Shown: one piece after another, positions 54,460 through 64,000 of the stretch
How the letters are laid out: every line of letters begins with the position of its first letter
How positions within the stretch are numbered: the stretch's first letter is position 1
Assembly (NCBI RefSeq): GCF_000150275.1
Contig: NW_002060948.1
Span: forward strand, 2,720,180 to 2,784,179
DNA length: 64,000 bases
From: Trichoplax adhaerens
Lineage: Eukaryota; Placozoa; Uniplacotomia; Trichoplacea; Trichoplacidae
Reading direction: 5' to 3'
Made by a program: the position numbers and the translations under genes
Notes under the pieces: generated by a model
What the model was told of the DNA's origin: nothing
Seen by the model: the letters and a program-made list of their open reading frames with translations, nothing else
The model's database searches: none

Positions 54460-56733
54460 TCAATTACTCCTACATATCGATTGAGGATCTATTACAATTT
54501 CAGACTGGCATATCATTTTGTTTCCTTGCCTTACATTGAAGTACAGAGTATTGTTTTCAGATCCTTGCCATGTATCAACTGCAAATTCGTCATCAGGAAA
54601 TAATTGACTACGACAAACAAAATTGATTTGACGAACGCAGCTCGGGTTGAAATCTTGGCCGAAGTCAAGCTTGTAGGCTGAGCTTTTTGACGATATGGCA
54701 TTGCTTGCTGCATCCATACAGAAAGTAGCTAAATTCGCATAGCCGGCATGATCATTAAAATCAAGATCACTAAATCGCACCTTCCTATGATATGTATAAT
54801 GACTTGAAGGTATGCTATCAAATAGAGGTTGAGGCTTGTGAATAAAAGAAAAAGATCAAAATTCGATTAGCGTTTACTTCAGTATAGTTTCATCTTATCA
54901 CATAGCTTCAATAAAACTTATTACATATATTTCATGATATTTATAATACATTACATCGGTAATTCACGGTGTAGTTTATTCGATTTGTTGTTATATTATA
55001 CTGTAGCTACTTGTAGACTTGCATACAAATACCTTTTCAGCAGATATCTTGAAAGGCACTTTACGTAATAATGTTTCTTTAAATGAATCAGGAAATACTT
55101 CAGGCTTGCCATCTTTTAGGAAGACAGTAATACTGTCAGTTCTATGCATGACTTTTTCAGTTTGATTATCAATTATTTCGTAAGTAGATATAAATGATCT
55201 ATTACTGATTGATGTTAATTGTAAACTTAACCTTGATGATGCATCGGGATCCATAGTATAGAATACAGGATCGATGGTACACTGATTGGCGATTAATACC
55301 ATAGAACCTTTAGTACCAGATAATAATTTGGGAATATCCCAGATACCGTATCGCACTGAAGTGCCAAGCGTTTCAGCATATGCAAATATGAATTTACAGA
55401 GGTCAGGTTGATTAAATCGATCACGATAATGAAAGAAATTATCCAGGTTATACGTAATGGTAAATAGGTCATAGTTTACTACATCCAATGCCAATGGTAA
55501 TAGGCCTGGAATGTATTTTAGATCAGGATTAAAACTTATTGAAAATGTACTTAAACAATCGTTATCTCGCATTATCTGACAATTAATTCGATTATTCGAA
55601 GCATCCGACCATGATTTAACGGTTAGATTCTCGTTCACATAAGCAGGTGAATGATAATCCAGTTTAAAGTAGATAGCTTTACTGTACCATGTTTTATCCA
55701 TAAATTGTATATAGCCATCGTTAAATTTGGATGCAATGGCATGCTTAATAGCACTCATAGCAAAGCATAGATATTGTGTAATGTGTACTTGCTTTGTATT
55801 AGACATATCGCTTGGCCGAACGGTGATTGGATAGGTATAGAATGTGTGCGGATTTTGCTTGATAAAATAAAAATATAAATAATAGAATTAATGATAGGAC
55901 TAATTAACGGATGAATCAGTTCAACTAATAGTAACTAATATAAGCACTAATAGCTGCCTTACTCAACTTATTTCATTCGTTAATTGATATTTGTTAAATA
56001 TTTTTAAGTTAAAGCAGACTCGGAATTCACTTAGTACACAGGTACCTATTANATGCTTTGGCAAGGANNNNNNNNNNNNNNNNNNNNNNNNNNNNNNNNN
56101 NNNNNNNNNNNNNNNNNATTAGCTGTTGTCATTGCATTGACGCCGATATCAGGTACAAGCATTCGGATTTCGGAGGCAGAAAGATAGAGTAACAAAGAAC
56201 ATAGTCGACAATAGTTGGTTATAGGAAGTTTGTTCAAACAGGTGCTTTCACTTCAAATAGGTTATAAAAATGAACGAAAGAAAAAGCAAGTAAACACTAT
56301 AAACGAGTATATAGGAAGGATATTGTTAAGTTAATGATGGAGGAAGAGTGATGTCTAATGTCGAATATGTTCAATAAAGTATATTCTGTTCGTATGTTGT
56401 CTATTTTCTGATACGTATATAGTAAGTTTCCTAATCAATAATGCTTGTTACTAGTTTATGAAGGACTTACAGAGATAAATTACAAAGTGATGCAGGGAGA
56501 AATGCTCCTATTTATCTTTTCTAATCTACTCTTACCCATTTTTCCGAACTTACATTTCGCTTGCAATAAAGGAAAAAGATAGAAGGACGGTGAAGTGGTG
56601 ATAACGATTTAAAATTATGATCGTCGTTTCTGATCTTTAGTCTTATAAACCGGCTGAGATTTCGTTTATGCAACCAGTATCGAAAAGATTTACAATTAGG
56701 AAACCTGTTTCGGATTATTAACGATGAATTCAT
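54460..56733 (-). CDS. Multi-hotdog-domain protein B (interrupted by an assembly gap)
   Basis: Well supported exons on minus are 55857..55033 (275 codons) and 54834..54460 (124 codons plus stop), both phase 0. A likely first exon is 56733..56554 (60 codons, MNSSLIIRNRFPNCKSF, strongly Arg/Ser/Lys-rich, ending at a GTAAGT donor), which resembles exon 1 of gene C and looks like a mitochondrial presequence. The exon for the N-terminal hotdog (present in A and C) should lie between 55858 and 56553, where a 50-N gap sits, so it may be lost in the gap. Domains: ITVRPSD...QVHITQYLCF, FFHYRDRFNQPDLCKFIFA and KVRFSDLDFNDHAGYANLATF. The last keeps the D-x-D and His of the 4HBT thioesterase signature. 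Function by family: acyl-CoA thioesterase-like; unproven. Confidence 0.75.
56068..56117. other. Assembly gap (50 N)
   Basis: Fifty consecutive N, with one further N at 56052. The round number suggests a placeholder of unknown true size. It falls inside hotdog gene B where its N-terminal domain exon is expected. On the upper side (56118-56237, minus strand) lies a short open stretch (LLLYLSASE, LVPDIGVNAMTT) that faintly resembles the exon 3-exon 4 junction of gene A. Confidence 0.95.
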
Positions 56734-58903
56734 ACTGTTGGCAAATATACTCTTTTGCCTGTTCTATACGTAAGTACAGTATCCTTAATAAACAGATTTA
56801 ACAGTATTGTAAAGGTGTACTTCATGTATAGATGATGTTTCTTCTACAGAATCTCCTGGTCCACAGAAAATACTATAGAAAAAGCCGTGATATTTTATGT
56901 ATAAAAGTAGTTATAGCCCAGCAGCTAGAGTTATAGTACTGTAGAATAGAGAATAACATAGAATAGAACATGTGATTGTATGCCATTATCCTTACAATAA
57001 AGGAGTAGCAGGTAACTTAGGAGCAGATGTCTGATCTTTCTTGTCGTATATGCCTGTAAATTCGCATATAGTTAAATTTATTGTGATAGGACAGCATTAG
57101 TTATGCATACTACAGGGTTATTTTATTTCTATCTTATGTTTGACATCTAAATTATAGTGGCAATTTTAGAAGCTGCCATAAATAGCGGACTACATTTGGC
57201 TAAAGTTCATTCTAAATAGTCAGGTAGGGATTTAAATCAGTTAAAGTCAGTTACTTGTTTTTTCTAATAATACTAATAGCATAAGTAAAAGATTGTAAGG
57301 AATGACAAACAGTAATTTCAAGATTTAAGAGTTCAGAATTGGATATGGGTGGAGGAAATTGCCTAAAAAACTACTCGCACTTTAAGTTCTAAGTGCTCAT
57401 TTTAATATAGCTGGTGATAACAAAAATGTGAGTATATGAGATATGATATATGGTAATTTCAAGGTTTAAGGGTTAAGAATTGGATACGAGCAGAGGAAAT
57501 TGCGTTGAATGATATTCGTATTTTAAGTACTCGTTTTCAATAGAGCAATCAAGATGCATACTGTATTACCATACTCTGGTTGAGTAAGAGTTTTTGTTTG
57601 TTAATACTATTAATGTTCTTTAGTCGATTTCGTAGCCGCTAATTTTTTTTGTCATCACTTCATAACGCTTGTATAAAATAGCAGAACAAAGATATATTAA
57701 ATAATAAAGTGGAATAGCAGCAATTGATCGATCTATACTCAGTAAACAGCAAAAAGTCTTTGAATGATTGAACGTATCAAATTTTTATAACTTAGTAAGG
57801 ACTACATGTACTTGCTTAAAACGATACCTTAATTAATGCCTATTGTATTCTATCTTGTTGTAAAGAGATACTGTACATTAAGTAAGGCAAATAACTTGAT
57901 AGGTATCGCTTTATTCGTGTATAAAATAAAAAATTGATACGAAAAGTCGTGTGATGCTGTAAGTTTAAATAGAATTTGATTTTTCCTAATTATCTATTAC
58001 TACAATTTAATATACAGAAAGCATGCGTGGACCAGTAATTACCTAGATCTGGAGATCTAACTACTGTATGGCATTTGCTGATTGCTCGAGGTACTCTGAC
58101 CAAAGTTCTAAAGATACACTGACGATTAAGCTTCTTTATTTATTGATAGTAACGAACTACTGTGGGATATCTCGTATAATTACAGCTAAAACATTCTTAC
58201 GCGTATTCTATCTCTGCTACTTGGTTCTTCTCCAATTTGCTAACGTGCTTATATACGTGTACAGAATATTAAGTACGGTTTCAATACCTTAAATTAGCAA
58301 ACCGATAGCTGCGTAACTCCTATAATATTAAGTTGGGTGATTAGCATCAAGCTACACCGATAGTAACAACCGGAACTTCAGTGATATACTAACTAAAGCA
58401 GCTTTAGTATCGACAAATATTACAAAATCCTAACATCTATTAATTATCTATTCTCTATAGTTACAGTACCATTACAGTATTGTTAGTGGAAATCTTGTAA
58501 ACTTGCAATGTGTAAAGAATTATTCATCATGATTGCAACTACCATTCAGTCAGTACTCCAGTATTTATTAGATTAGAAAATTGAGAATATTTTTAATATA
58601 GTCATCATTCAGTTAGGTTTGAGGATTGACTTATGTTACTGAAGTATTAGGTGTCATGAAGAAGCATTAATTTTTCTTTACATTCTTTTATATAACTTTT
58701 CATGAAATATTTTTATTACAGTATAGATTGTTGTATAACGTTGGATTTCCGTAGTATGTTTAAGTAAACGGATTGATAGTTAACTATTAAATAAAAAAGA
58801 CAGTAAATTGAAAAATTTGGTCTAATAGCTCACTGAATACATAACACACGTGTTGATGTCGATTTGAACCAGGTTGTATGCGATATTAATGCTAAACCTA
58901 AAC
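56734..58903. other. Intergenic between hotdog genes B and C
   Basis: Tandemly arranged minus-strand genes are separated by about 2.2 kb without recognised exons. It holds one two-copy repeat (57310-57540). The frame at 58068-58292 (+) has no family likeness. Confidence 0.55.
57310..57540. repeat. Two-copy direct repeat, about 140-bp period
   Basis: The cores GTAATTTCAAGATTTAAGAG (about 57311) and GTAATTTCAAGGTTTAAGGG (about 57451) start two diverged copies that continue through GAATTGGATA and GAGGAAATTGC. Non-coding; an old tandem duplication. Confidence 0.75.
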
Positions 58904-61738
58904 CTAATTACATTTTTGTATTGATTGGACATCTATAATAAATTCGAGCTGGCAAACTGCCTTATTTTCTTTTCTGACATTAAAATAGAGAGAATTGTTT
59001 TCATATCCTTGCCATGTATCAACTGTGATTTCGTCATCAAAAAGTAATTGGCCACGAAGGAGCAGAAATTTTTGATGAATGCAGCTTGGATTAAAGTCAT
59101 TACCAAAATCAAATCGATAAGCGGAGCTTTTCGATGAAGCTGCATTGCTGGCTGCGTCCAGACAAAAGCCAACTACACCTCCATAGCCGACATGATTATT
59201 ATAATCAAGATCACTAGCTCTTACTTTTGTGTGATACGTAAAATGATTTTGAGGTATACTTTCAAATAGAGGTTGAGGCTTGACAATAAAAATTAATAAA
59301 TAAAAATTGATTATTATACGATTTATAGTTAATTATTTAGTATTAGAATTGGGTAATTTTATTTTATGTTTTAAGTTCCATAGTTGAGGAATGGCTATTT
59401 GATTAATAATAACAATACAGTACATAAAGATTGTCTTTAAAATAATGCATTAGTAAAATGATTACCTTTTCAGTTAATGCCTTGACAGGTACCTTTTGTA
59501 ACAGTTCTTCTTTAAATTGTTCAGGTAATGCTTCGGGTTTACCATCTTTCACGAAAACAGAGATGTTCTCGCACTTATTGATAACTGTCTTAGTTTGATA
59601 ATCGATAATTCTATAGGCAGACATGAATGACTTATTGCCCATGGATTCTAACCCTAATTTTAGCTTTGTAGGTGCATCAGGTTGCATAGTGTAAAACATG
59701 GGATCTATATCAAATTTACTTGTGATTAATAGCATAGCGCCTTTAGAGCGAGAAAAAAATTTAGAAACATTCCATACACCATATATCAATGAAGTAGTAA
59801 AAGCTTCAGCCGCAGCATTTGTAAACTTGCTGATATCAGGTTGATTAAATCGATTACGAATGGATAAAAAATTTTCTCCGTTAAAAATGATGCCAAATAT
59901 GTCCTTATGGATTACATCTAATGATAACGGCAATATGCCTGGAGTGTATTTTAGATCAGGATTAAAGCTTATTGAAAATGTACTTAAACAATCGTTATCT
60001 CGCATTATCTGACAATTAATTCGATTATTCGAAGCATCCGACCATGATTTAACGGTTAGATTCTCATTCACATAAGCAGGTGAATGATAATCCAGTTTAA
60101 AGTGAATAGCCTTACTATACCATGTCTTATCCATGAATTCCATATAGCCATCGTTAAATTTGGATGCAATGGCATGCTTAATAGCACTCATAGCGAAGCA
60201 TAGATATTGTGTAATGTGTACTTGTTTTGTAATAGATATATCGCTTGGCCGAACGGTGATTGGATAGGTATAGAATGTGTGCGGATTTTGCTTGATACAG
60301 TAAATAAGATATAAGATAGAGTTATTAGTAAGATTATATCATGAAATAGTGAAATCGATACGAAAACAACCGAGTTTTTATATTTGCTAAAGATAATTGA
60401 GATCACGAGGAAACTGATTAGAGATTATACGCGTATAGTGAAATAGTGAAACTAGTACGAAATAACCGAGTTTTACATTTGCTAAAAATAATTCAAATCG
60501 CGAGTAGACTGATTAGGCATTTATTTATTATATCTGCAGTTGAGATGAGTTGCGTAATTTCTTGTAGTCCTAATTCAAAAATAGTAGGTACTGAAATTTC
60601 TTATACAGTAAGCGTATTAATTATTTGGTAACTGCTATAGAATACTTAGTAGAAATAGACTCATCAACTAGTATAATTACATAATTATCTTAATTGTTAT
60701 GAATAATGTAGAGTGGCCTAAAATTACCAATTTTAAATCTTCATTTGCTGTCGTTATTTGACCATCAATCACTAATTCATTGGTTTTACTTTCACGAATT
60801 TGATAACGGAATCGCGATTCTTGTGATTGCTCGACTTTGAGATGGCCTACTGTGCCCAAACCATATTGATAATATTGAGGATTGATGTTAGCAGAATAAG
60901 AAATAGGCTGAGAGAATAGCTTAAGTTGTTGATTAGGATCAGAGGGTACTACATGATTGCAAATTATTTGGATAATATTTTCAATATTGATACGATAGAA
61001 TTCATCTTGTAGGCGTCCTAGTACGACCGATTTCTCGATAGCAGTGTTGCTTAACTGTCATTATTTGAGTCAAAATAGAGCAAAACCATTTGATAAGAGA
61101 GAAGGAAAGATACCACAAGTAGATGGCATGGGTGGATTGACAAGGATAGAGTTTATGAGTATTCAGCAGGTAAGTTCGTTGATGAGCATGTAATAGCATA
61201 AAATAATTCAAAGAGATTGGTGAGATTTGATTGCAACGATATGATCCTTCAAAGATGATTACAATCTAAGTTGAATATCTTCACGATCATTATTCTAATG
61301 AAACCTTTTATTTTTAGACAATAATGTTTTAGTGCTATAAATGATACGTGTAATATTTTAAAACTATCCTGCAAACAAACATGAATACGTCTTCTGTAGT
61401 ATTCTGTGTGCACGAAAAACAGAAAAGTGACGAAATGTTGACCAGATAAAATCTATAGTAATCTAATCTAATTAGGCTCAGGCGTACGAGCGTATTTTAG
61501 CACACTAATGGTCCATCGACTTATCTTCCTGACTTACATAGCGCCAGTGCAACGTCCTAAAATTAGGATGGAGCCGCGAGTCGCGATCGATTGGTGTTAA
61601 TAACCTAACGTAGTTATTATTGCTAATCTTCAATTTTGTCCATGAGCTCAAGCTACGCATAGACGACCAACGAACGAGTGAACGATGAACAGATTTGCAG
61701 CTTGGAAATCCTTTCCGAATTATGGAACACGAATTCAT
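58904..61738 (-). CDS. Multi-hotdog-domain protein C, probably mitochondrial
   Basis: Minus strand: likely exon 1 61738..61538 (67 codons, MNSCSIIRKGFPSCKSVHRS, Arg/Ser-rich, acid-free for its first 50 residues), then 61054..60728 (109 codons), 60290..59466 (275) and 59278..58904 (124 plus stop). All junctions are phase 0. The 61054 exon matches the N-terminal hotdog of gene A (KSVVLGRLQDEFYRINIENI). The next two exons are the same length as in gene B and carry ITVRPSD...QVHITQYLCF, SIRNRFNQPDISKFTNA and KVRASDLDYNNHVGYGGVV. Counterparts of gene A exons 2 and 3 were not found between 61055 and 61537; since together they are a multiple of three, their absence would keep the frame. The last exon contains no ATG, so a simple frame scan misses it. 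Predicted acyl-CoA thioesterase-like; unproven. Confidence 0.75.
60344..60520. repeat. Two-copy direct repeat in intron of gene C
   Basis: Two copies, about 96 bp apart, beginning GAAATAGTGAAA (about 60343 and 60439) and running through ACCGAGTTTT, ATTTGCTAAA and ACTGATTAG. Intronic, non-coding. Confidence 0.75.
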
Positions 61739-63745
61739 GCTCTTACTAGATCGTTACCTATATTATCCGCTACTAGTTGCTTTAATTGATCATCTGTTCT
61801 AAACTTGCATATAAAATCATCTACTCACTACTATACTGTACTATAAATGAAATCGTTTTGAACGTAGAGGACTTGTAGAAACTCTTGATGATCTACAGTA
61901 TAATACATACTTACCCCTGACCCTGAGTTGACCTCTATAAGAAAATTGGGCGGGGGTTAGTGATAAGGCTGCAACGTATGAAAACGGATACCGGTAGCAG
62001 GTAGCAGGGACTACTAAAGAGACGTATCATGCCGGCAGCCACAGCACCCGATATTTGTTTTAGCTTACACCATGCTGTCGATCATGTCTCGACTCTTGGC
62101 TATCATTGCAAATAGGGTTATTATAATATCACTAGAACAATAGCAGTCTATTGATGGTAAGGATAGCCGATGGGAATATTCTACAGGTATTGATTGATTA
62201 TAATGTGTTATCGGAACATATCGAATATTATCGATTACAATAGGAACAAGACAATATGCGATATAGTCAGTACTCGTAAATAGACATGGAACATTATTAC
62301 ATATCATGAAGAGTTCAAGACAACAAAAGTGCAAGGGGCAGCATGACAATCAAACTGTTCCCAGGTTATGGTAATTATTTTGGTCTTGTAGACATTCGGA
62401 TGGGATTTATATCACAGGCATCGGCTATTAGAAATGGCCATTCCTGTTAGTAGGGACTACTCAACTAAAGTGTTCCCGTCTGGAGGATGAATGCAAATAT
62501 TAATTGAGACAGGGAATAGAGTGAAATTTTTAACTGAGTTGTCGCTGTTGTTAGTCTGTTCATTCTAGGTGGTGTTATTTTTTTTTACTATGCGCATATA
62601 TACCGTATATTGTCTACTGGCCTTGCTTTGTAGTGTTTTCGTATGTCAACACTGTTTCGTGTTAATTACGATATATCATTGGTACTGATACTAAACTGTT
62701 TTGTTGATTGATACTGGAACCTTAGTTTTAACGTGTGTTATACTGTAATTGATACTAGGCTGTTTTGTTAATTAATTTGCATTATAATTACATAATAGAA
62801 TCTTAGTTTTAACGGTATGATCTGCAAATGTTTACTAGATAACATGATGCAGTATAAATTGCAGCTTACCACTGAACATACTGTATAATATCCTAAATAT
62901 GAAGATTAGCATGGATGGTGCATATCGCATATCGGTAGATTATAATACTGTACTTTTGTCTCTTGAATATCCCCACGTAAATTTGCAGTTGGATAGGGCA
63001 TATAGTAGGTAGTGTACTTGCACTACAGACTAGGACTGCGTTAAAATCAGATATATTTCATGGTTAGTAGCAGTTTCGTTGCTGATATTGTCTATATTGT
63101 CTTATCTTCCCTTATTTATTGTATCCTCATTTACAGCATGTCCTCTCAACTATAAAAGAAGGCAAAGTTCTCTGCTCTCTACTTTACTATCCTGCTTAAG
63201 TTAATTCTCATACATATTTATCTGTTCTCTAACGAAATATCCAATACCAGGATTTTATTATACGTAGAATTTTACTTTAATCTGACCCTATTTTGGACAC
63301 TGATCAGATAATGATAAGTGATAGCCATGATTAGAAGGAGGGAGGCCCAACTACTATTAAAAAATAAATTTCCGTTTTAAGATGTGAGTAAACATTGTGT
63401 ATCCGTTAATTTTTAATTAAGGAAATTTATTGCATTATTAGCAGTTTACAGGATTAAAAAGTCATTATGATAGCGTGTTTTATATTAAAAATATGTTCTA
63501 TTTACTTTTGCCTTGCTTAGTTACGTTATGAAAATATCAGAGAGTATTGAAGCAGTACGCATCATCAATAAAACTGCTTTAGCTGGACGTATCACCACAT
63601 TCTTCTATATCAGCCCACTTTTCTTCGCGTACAGTTGCAAATGAAAATTTTCGCTAATTCCTTAATACATATACTATGATTTGTAATCATATTGAAAAAT
63701 TTTTTAATAATTCCGTAGCAAATGTTAGTAATTTTTACACGTATT
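61739..63745. other. Intergenic between hotdog genes C and D
   Basis: No exon recognised. The 94-codon frame at 62065-62349 (-) is Cys/Ile/Tyr-rich without motif or splice context. A short two-copy repeat lies at about 62686-62816 (GATACTAAACTGTTTTGTT and GATACTAGGCTGTTTTGTT, each followed by a CTTAGTTTTAACG end). Confidence 0.5.
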
Positions 63746-64000
63746 TTATAGTTTCGGTTGCAGTGTCGATGAGTTTGCAAGGTAAAAGCAAGCACGGCAA
63801 GCAGTTTCATTATTCTTAGCATATCGAATATCGAAATTTAAATTAGAAGAATTATCTTGCCATGTCTCAATAATCACTTCTTCTGCTCTTCTTACTTGCT
63901 TTACATAAACGATATCAATTTGGTAAATACTCTGAGGATTGAAGTCATTTAAATGATAAAGCCGATATGCTGACGACCGATTTCTGATTGCTAGACTGGC
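63746..64000 (-). CDS. Multi-hotdog-domain protein D, last exon, partial
   Basis: Minus strand, from the window edge to a stop at 63746-63748, 84 codons plus stop. The sequence aligns with the last hotdog domain of genes B and C: RSSAYRLYHLNDFNP matches KSSAYRFDFGNDFNP, and EEVIIETWQDNSSNLNFDIR matches the D-T-W-Q segment with following beta strand. It is more diverged than B is from C. The domain start with the D-x-D/His signature lies beyond the window. It shows that the tandem family continues to the right. Confidence 0.75.
   Translation of the reverse strand, partial: ASLAIRNRSSAYRLYHLNDFNPQSIYQIDIVYVKQVRRAEEVIIETWQDNSSNLNFDIRYAKNNETACRACFYLANSSTLQPKL

Noticed and set aside
58933-59172. 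79-codon minus-strand frame with ATG in gene C
   Set aside because: It is a shifted frame over the last exon; the true frame has no ATG and continues the hotdog domain from the previous exon.
62065-62349. 94-codon minus-strand frame between genes C and D
   Set aside because: No motif, no splice context and no likeness to the flanking hotdog exons; probably chance.

Overview
The window looks like nuclear DNA of an early-branching animal, most likely a placozoan (Trichoplax or a relative). It is AT-rich. Its genes are split into many short exons joined by GT-AG introns, often only 50-400 bases long. It carries single, complete, animal-type copies of mitofusin and of the long (PEX5L-like) form of PEX5, and a run of 50 N marks an assembly gap near 56.1 kb. 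The organism call is inference from gene content, composition and intron style. All gene models were built by hand from translated similarity between paralogues, remembered family consensus, splice sites and reading phase; no search was run.

Layout. (1) 1-24 kb: a cluster of four related four-transmembrane proteins (T1 and T2 on +, T3 on -, T4 on +) with the same four-exon, all-phase-0 plan, a tiny second exon of 60-66 nt and divergent tails, several carrying PPxY or related motifs. A lone frameshifted first exon of the same family lies at 1.2 kb. (2) 26.6-28.9 kb: a four-exon cytidine deaminase on -. (3) 33.6-45.1 kb: mitofusin (19 exons, +) and PEX5 (25 exons, -), tail to tail. (4) 49.5-64 kb: a tandem family of proteins built from several hotdog (acyl-CoA thioesterase-like) domains, one on + and three on - (the last cut by the window edge). 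Three have Arg/Ser-rich, acid-poor first exons that look like mitochondrial presequences.

The spaces between genes, especially 6.7-7.8, 18.0-19.3, 29.9-30.8 and 32.3-33.5 kb, are filled by a striking repeat: runs of the pentamer TACWG, in which TACAG and its reverse complement form TACTG alternate irregularly, giving strongly self-complementary DNA. These runs are embedded in larger tandem units of about 100-420 bp. A separate tandem array of about 220 bp (47.85-48.89 kb) keeps an open frame of about 25-30 codons in each copy, and a perfect 54-bp palindrome sits in the first intron of T4.

Functional reading: mitofusin (outer-membrane fusion), PEX5 (peroxisomal matrix import) and the predicted mitochondrial multi-hotdog proteins concern organelles and possibly acyl-CoA metabolism. 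There is no evidence that they act together; eukaryotic adjacency does not imply an operon. The least familiar systems here are the three- to four-domain hotdog family, with signs of recent gene conversion, and the mixed-orientation pentamer repeat.
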